From the NCBI GenBank assembly GCA_029379385.1, contig CM055618.1, positions 19,321,071 through 19,385,070 on the forward strand: a DNA stretch of 64,000 nt, given 5' to 3'. Under the pieces are notes generated by a model, which was given only the letters and a program-made list of their open reading frames with translations, was not told the DNA's origin and made no database searches. The DNA comes from Quillaja saponaria (lineage: Eukaryota > Streptophyta > Magnoliopsida > Fabales > Quillajaceae). This document shows, piece after piece, positions 58,527 to 64,000 of this stretch. Both the position numbers and the translations under genes were made by a program. Position 1 is the stretch's first letter. Each line of letters starts with the position of its first letter.

Positions 58527-61430
58527 TTTTTGCTCAACAAATTAAAAAAATTTCAAAAACCAAATGCAGTAAAAAAATTCAATTCTTCATCATCAAGACA
58601 CCAAAGTGTGAGGTGAGTGATTTAGGGATTTAGGGTTCATAGAGAAACAAAGAGCGACTTTTGTTGGTGGAGGAAACAGATTGAGACTGAGCTGAGCTCT
58701 GAAACTGAGAGATTCCACAGAAAAAAAGAGAGAAAGCAAAAGATGAAAGGAATAATTAATGGTGAAACCAGTATCGGACACGTGTTGGGGATCTGTATCA
58801 ATTAAATCAAGAATACTGTAGCTCCAGCTGGGAACGACTCATTGAAGCACTAACACAAGTGATGGTACAATAACAACTAACAACAGCTTCTTTTGTTTCT
58901 ACTATGAGTGTATACACAAACTACTTCTATAAGATTATATATCCCATTAAACTTAAACTTGTGTCAGTCTTTGAAGGCAAATTTTCCAATGTGTCTTAGA
59001 TGCTACCTATTTTTGCCCACTACCAGATCCTATGTGACGTGGGTTTCTTGAATTCAACGCTAAATCGATCTTGCATTGTTAGTTTAATAGTTGAAAGTTG
59101 AAACCTCTAATTGAAGCAACATAAAGTGGAATGATAGGAGATCAATCTGAGAGTAATAGGTATTTATTAGTATGCTACATGAATATGATTTTTACCTTGT
59201 TTGGAGATCAATGTGTCTTAGATTATAGGTATAGTCTTTGAGCCTTAGTTCTAGCCTTCTAGGCAGGGGTCTTGAGTCTTGATTCTAGGCTATAGGCAGT
59301 GCAGGCGCGCCTATGGGGAAAGCCAAGTACCCTACTAAAGAAAACAACAAGAATTCCGTCATGTAAAATCTATCACAAATATGTTATCATAGAACAAAAA
59401 TAAATAACTATAGTTAAAAATTTCAAAAAATAAAGGTTGATGTTTCTTACCTTTTGAGCCCGAGATACGGCTTTCACTGGTGACAATATTATATTATACT
59501 TACAAAAGTGAACATCCAGTCCAACAAATAATTACATCCTCAAAATTAAATAAGAAGGTATCATGAGAGTGGGGTAAGGGAACATAGCCAAAATTAATAT
59601 GTTGCCATTGTCTTCATGTCATCTAACGTTTTCATTTCCAGGAAGTTGTCAGTCATACCTGAATAAATACGACTCTGCCCAGGTCCTCTGTGACAGTGAA
59701 TGAGCTCTGTACACTGGTAGCATAAAACGACATGTAAATCCAACGCGGTCCTTTGTCTTCAATTTCCAATTTGTAAGTGGTCCTATGAAGTTATTCAAAC
59801 ATGTACCATATTCTGAGAATCCAAGCTAGCTCGACCAATAATGGGTGCAAACATCATTCTTAATGTTAGAAATGATCTATGCCATAACCTCCCAAAACAA
59901 ATATGTACGAAAATCAGAGAATCCTCACATGTCTGCATGAATATGCAAGAATCACAAGCTGAGCCTGAGCTGGTCGTTATTGTTCATCATCATCTCAGGC
60001 CAGGCGTATACTCTGCTCAGAAAATTTAGCTTGGATTTTTTTCTCACCTTTAAAACTTGGATCCTTTGGGATGGTCAATGCTACTACTGTACAACTTGGG
60101 GTTCAGACTGTTACCTTGGTCCAAGCTCAAAGATATGGACGCTGACAATTTACAAACAAGTGGCACACACAACAGCAGTTTCATCATTGCCCTCTGGCCA
60201 TGCTGAACAATTCACACTATGGATTGGCAATAATACAAGAAATTGAAAACAAGAACACTACATTGTTTGTTTCGTTGGAAATTTGAATTTGATGCAAGTA
60301 GCAACAAAAGGATAAAAGTCGATGTACTTCTGTGGGCCGGGTGGTTGGGAGAGGTAAATCAAACTACTATTAGTTTCAAAGAATTATGAATGTAGGTAAA
60401 AACTAATGGCAATCATTTTGAACTTTGTAGTGGAATATGTCTTGGATTCAATTCTGCTCAAGTTTTCACATTCTTCCTCAGTGTGTTTAAAACAAAATAA
60501 TAAATAAATTCAGTTTATTTAAAATAATTACATTTATAAATTTCAGTTTAATTATTTTATTTGAAACAAATAAAGAATTCATTTTAGGTTAAATATTTTT
60601 CTCATATTATCTTTCAAATTCTTTTTAAATTAAAAATAGCATTAAATTAAAAATATGAAAACAAGATTAATCACTGTTTAATAAACAAAAAATAAGTTCA
60701 GAGAAAAAAACTTGAAATTAGGTTAGGTAAACATGTGAGAAAAAGTGATACTAGCCCTTCATCAATTTATTTAAGTAAAATACTTGAATAATGTCATTTG
60801 GTGTGGGATAAAATAATTACTAATCTCAAAACGAAATCCAACCTGATGTGAGATTCAAAATGGAATAAAATATAGATTTTAAATTTTAAACCATTTTCAT
60901 TTGATCCAAACATAAAAAAAAAATATAATCTATTTTTGTCATGGTTAGAATTAAAGGAGGATGAAGAAAAGAAATAGTGGCATCTAGAAACGTATACTTG
61001 ATCTTGGTCGAAGCATGGTCAAATATAATCAAACTACTCCAATCAACTCAAACATGTCCTTTGTTCTAGCTCTAAGGGGACACTTTCTAGGTTAACTTCG
61101 AGGCGTCTGATATATTGATCTAATATAATCATTTAAACAAATTTTACTGATATAATTATTCAAAGCCAATCCAGCATTCCTTAATTCCCTATTCTTAATT
61201 CTTTCAGAAGGGAAAAGAGAAGGAGAATTGGTTAGCTATGCAGGTAAGTGGTTTTTCTGTATTCGAACAACAATCATAAAGAATAGAAAGAATACAACAT
61301 AATCATAAAAGAGAATATTAAAGTAGGTGTCCCACGAAATGAGAAATCCAACTGCATCTCCAAAATTTGGGCCTTGTACATGGTAGGGTCATTGAATTGC
61401 AGTGGTGATTTTCATTCGCAACTTAAATGA
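58527..61430. other. Intergenic region upstream of the ORP gene
   Basis: The first 250 bases are the ORP leader and promoter area. The rest is AT-rich spacer. A coding-like but unassigned minus-strand segment lies at 59659-59782. The ORFs at 59841-60246 overlap each other and have no family features. Confidence 0.4.
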
Positions 61431-61615
61431 TCACAATGAACTAATGCCAGTGAGGTCGTCCTCAGGGTCAGCAAATGCAATTCCGAACCATGGCAAACAA
61501 TGACTGGGCTGAAAATGCAGATGAAACTACCTACTTTTTACAACAGAATTAAGAAATAGACATGAAACAACTAGGAGAATGTTAGGCATACCAATAAAAA
61601 GAGGTTAAAAGCCAT
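61431..61615 (-). CDS. Candidate two-exon small ORF (33 residues), unconfirmed
   Basis: Two segments (61615-61592 and 61508-61431) join in phase across GT-AG splice sites (GTATGCC donor, GCATTTTCAG acceptor) to give a 33-residue protein starting MAFNLFLLPSHCLPWF and ending FADPEDDLTGISSL. The ATG context (GGAAATGGC) is good for plants. Upstream on the same strand lie a possible 5' UTR and a site II-rich promoter. I do not recognise it. An open frame this short could occur by chance, so it may be noncoding. Confidence 0.25.
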
Positions 61616-62599
61616 TTCCGAGTTAAGATCCTTTGAGTTCCTTTAGTGCTAGCAAGAATCAGGCCCACATGTAAACTCAATAATTTCAAACATAAATCTT
61701 CAGAACTCTTCTTTAAACTTGGATTAATCACAAAAATAAAGCTGCAGCAAACTATGACAATCACTGTCAGCTCTAGTCTATCAAGTTTATGTATCTTTTT
61801 CATAACAGCAAAGACAGAGAAGAACAATCAATCAATCAGTCAACCAAAATCCACCTATCATATAATCATACAGTGATCAGTAAAGCACATGTTTAACAAG
61901 TGATTGGCCCGCAAGTTCTTATCTGTCTTTCAACAGGGGACTCTCAGAGATTATTTTACAAGCATCAATATGACTCAGTAGCCAATAAACCTAACAAAGA
62001 TAGTATTCCACAATCAAAACCAGATAAAAGTTAATACAGTTCAATGAGCATGCTTGCCCGGAAAAAAGCATGCATGGTTGATAAAGGACACCCAATTGTC
62101 AAAGAACTTGTTCATATCATACAATGTATTCACTAGTAACCAAATTGCCATCCTCCAAATAAGGAAAGTACGTTGATGGTACTACTGTCTAACCCTAAAT
62201 CCATTGTTAGATTGCCAAATTATAAAATTAATCATAAAGAATAGTACAAATTGCAAAAGAAAAATACATACTTTTCCCCAAAATCAAAAAAGCAATTTGC
62301 ATTACGCCCCCTCCTCCAACAAAAGTATAAAGAAGAATCTTTTCCAACTGCTAACTGAAAGCAACGGTAGTTCATACCTGAACTTCAAATCTTAAAATCG
62401 AGAAAGTTGAAGGTGAATAGGAATTCAAGCATACCCAAAGACGCCCCGAGTCAAAAGATTGAAGGCACTAACCTCATCCCCACCAATCAATCAATCAATA
62501 TTAATCAATCCAAGTCCAACATCACAATGCCCCAGAACATTCATAGCGTCGAAGGCGTCCATAATCGCAGACTCGGAGAGGCAAAAGAAAGCGAAGGGA

Positions 62600-62945
62600 T
62601 AAAGAAAACCTAGAAGAGTGGCCACTGGGAAAGGAGAATCTAAATTCGGCGATGAAGAAGGAAATGCGGGAGGATCGGTTTGGTCAGTGTATGGACTATG
62701 GAGGCCGTGGGAGTTTACTGTTTAGGTGGGCTTCCGACATAGTGTTCGCCGGTTTCAAGAAACAAGGGATTCGGAAAGAGTGACGTCGTTTTCCATAGCG
62801 GGAAACCAAAAGCCGAAAAAATAAAATTAACCCAAGAAGGCCCAATAAATTATTTCCAAGCCACAATGGCCCAATAGTTCCAAGGCACATGAGCTACCCA
62901 GTATATGGGCTACGCTCACCTAGAAAAACCATTCGGGCTACTCTG
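62600..62945 (-). promoter_or_regulatory. Putative minus-strand promoter with site II/TCP-like motifs
   Basis: Several GGCCCA/TGGGCT motifs occur in about 120 bases: AGGCCCAATAA near 62839-62849, ATGGCCCAATAG near 62866-62877, ATGGGCTA near 62905-62912 and TCGGGCTA near 62933-62940. A GC-richer segment follows toward lower coordinates, like a leader, with a possible donor (TTTGG then GTATGC) near 62430. A minus-strand transcript is inferred; direction is not certain. Confidence 0.35.
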
Positions 62946-64000
62946 ATAGTCTCACTTTTACGGTTTTACCCTTTTTTAAGTTAAAAATATAATCAAACGA
63001 AACATACTCTTTTTTTTTTTTTTAAATCACATAATATAAAAGTAATAAATACATTATATAATCATAATGAAAGAATAAAAATTTCTAAAAATTAATAAAT
63101 AGTTCTTATTATCTCATTTCCTATTTTTTCTATAAATATTTAAGACAAAAAAATTCGACTTCTCTTACTCGTATTATTTTTATGATGGAACTGAAACTAA
63201 TCTAAATTCATTTTGTAAGGAAAAATAACAAGAACTTGCATTATTATTTATTTTTTCATGAGGAGAACTAATAATATATGGTAATTTTGTAAAAGAAAAA
63301 AAAAACAAGGACATACATATGAATCTAAAAATATTTCTGAAGTTAACTTTTTTTATATTAAAATGGAATGAGAAAAATATCATTCATTTTTAATAAATTT
63401 ATCCTTCTACTACTTGTTAAATAATTAATTATATTTTTTTAATTCAATTAATGTGTTTTTTGAAAAATTAGTATACTTTATTATTATTTTAAATAAAAAA
63501 ATAAGGGTAAAAATAGAATAACAAATTTTAGTCTAAAATTTATTGAAAAATATATATTAAAAAAAATTATTGATAATAAAAATTTATTATAAGTTATATA
63601 TACAATGTCAATATATATATATATATATAGAATGTACCATTACTTTTCACTCTCTTTTTTTAACAATATTATGAAGGCAACGAATCGGTAACTCCAAAGC
63701 TTCATTAATGGCATTTTGAATGGTGTAGGTAAAGGTATATAAATTTACGACGTGAATTCATTGGAGGGGGTGTGGGGGGAGTTATGACGTGAATTTAAGA
63801 GAGTTGAATTCTTTGCCCATTTCAAGCCCCAACATGTCTATAAAGTTGGGACTTGGGACTCTGGAAGACATAGGACATGACATTGACTGCTGTCTAATTT
63901 CTTTTTATAGAAGAAAAATTGTATAAGAGAAATTGTTTTTATTTATATTGATGTTGTTTAAATATGTGATCTTTTTTTATTTTACAGATATTTTGTCAAT
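62946..64000. other. AT-rich right end
   Basis: Highly AT-rich DNA with a poly-T tract (about 63010-63024) and a TA microsatellite (about 63612-63630). I see no gene in it. Confidence 0.5.

Noticed and set aside
59841..60246. Two overlapping plus-strand ORFs of 62 and 88 residues
   Set aside because: They overlap in different frames, lack signal or domain features, and codon use does not look coding.
62696..62890. 64-residue minus ORF in the putative promoter
   Set aside because: It spans the site II motifs and looks like chance openness in a GC-richer segment.

Overview
The window is nuclear DNA from a flowering plant, most likely a eudicot. It is AT-rich and its genes are split by GT-AG introns. 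It carries plant-only families (GLV/RGF peptide, hybrid proline-rich proteins, NPF transporter, mitochondrial small HSP) and a plant Au-type SINE. I could not place it to species. Exon borders below were joined by hand from splice sites, reading phase and family knowledge, with no alignment run.

Layout. 0-3 kb: a VAP27-type ER membrane protein (+). 4.9-5.7 kb: a mitochondrial small heat-shock protein (+) with heat-shock-element-like motifs upstream. 6.4-10.4 kb: a 15-exon HIT plus CCHC zinc-finger protein (-). 11.2-13.5 kb: an intronless 754-residue membrane protein of unknown function (+). 15.0-15.2 kb: a 57-residue microprotein (-). 18.3-21.2 kb: an ATG8f-type autophagy protein (+) with a hAT-like MITE in one intron. 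22.6-23.6 kb: a GOLVEN/RGF/CLEL peptide precursor (+). 24.4-27.7 kb: a YbaK-domain protein (-), sharing a short promoter region with a complex I NDUFB8-type subunit (28.0-30.0 kb, +), which has an apparent 1-base frameshift in exon 1. 32.8-43.6 kb: five hybrid proline-rich (8-cysteine-motif) wall-protein genes. 47.6-50.4 kb: an NRT1.1-like NPF6 transporter (+) with Tyr at the nitrate-binding His position. 51.9-58.5 kb: an oxysterol-binding-protein-related protein with PH and ORD domains (-), with an Au SINE in one intron. 61.4-62.9 kb: a tentative small minus-strand locus. The rest is AT-rich intergenic DNA.

Most genes are unrelated housekeeping or signalling genes. Two links deserve note. 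VAP27 and ORP proteins are known partners at ER contact sites, and the ORP here has an FFAT-like motif. The NDUFB8-type gene and the 57-residue microprotein both have TCP/site II-like (TGGGCC) promoters, which are typical of nuclear genes for mitochondrial proteins. I found no wholly new system. The best leads are the Tyr-type NPF6 transporter, the NDUFB8 frameshift, the HIT-CCHC protein, the microprotein and the unclassified 754-residue protein.
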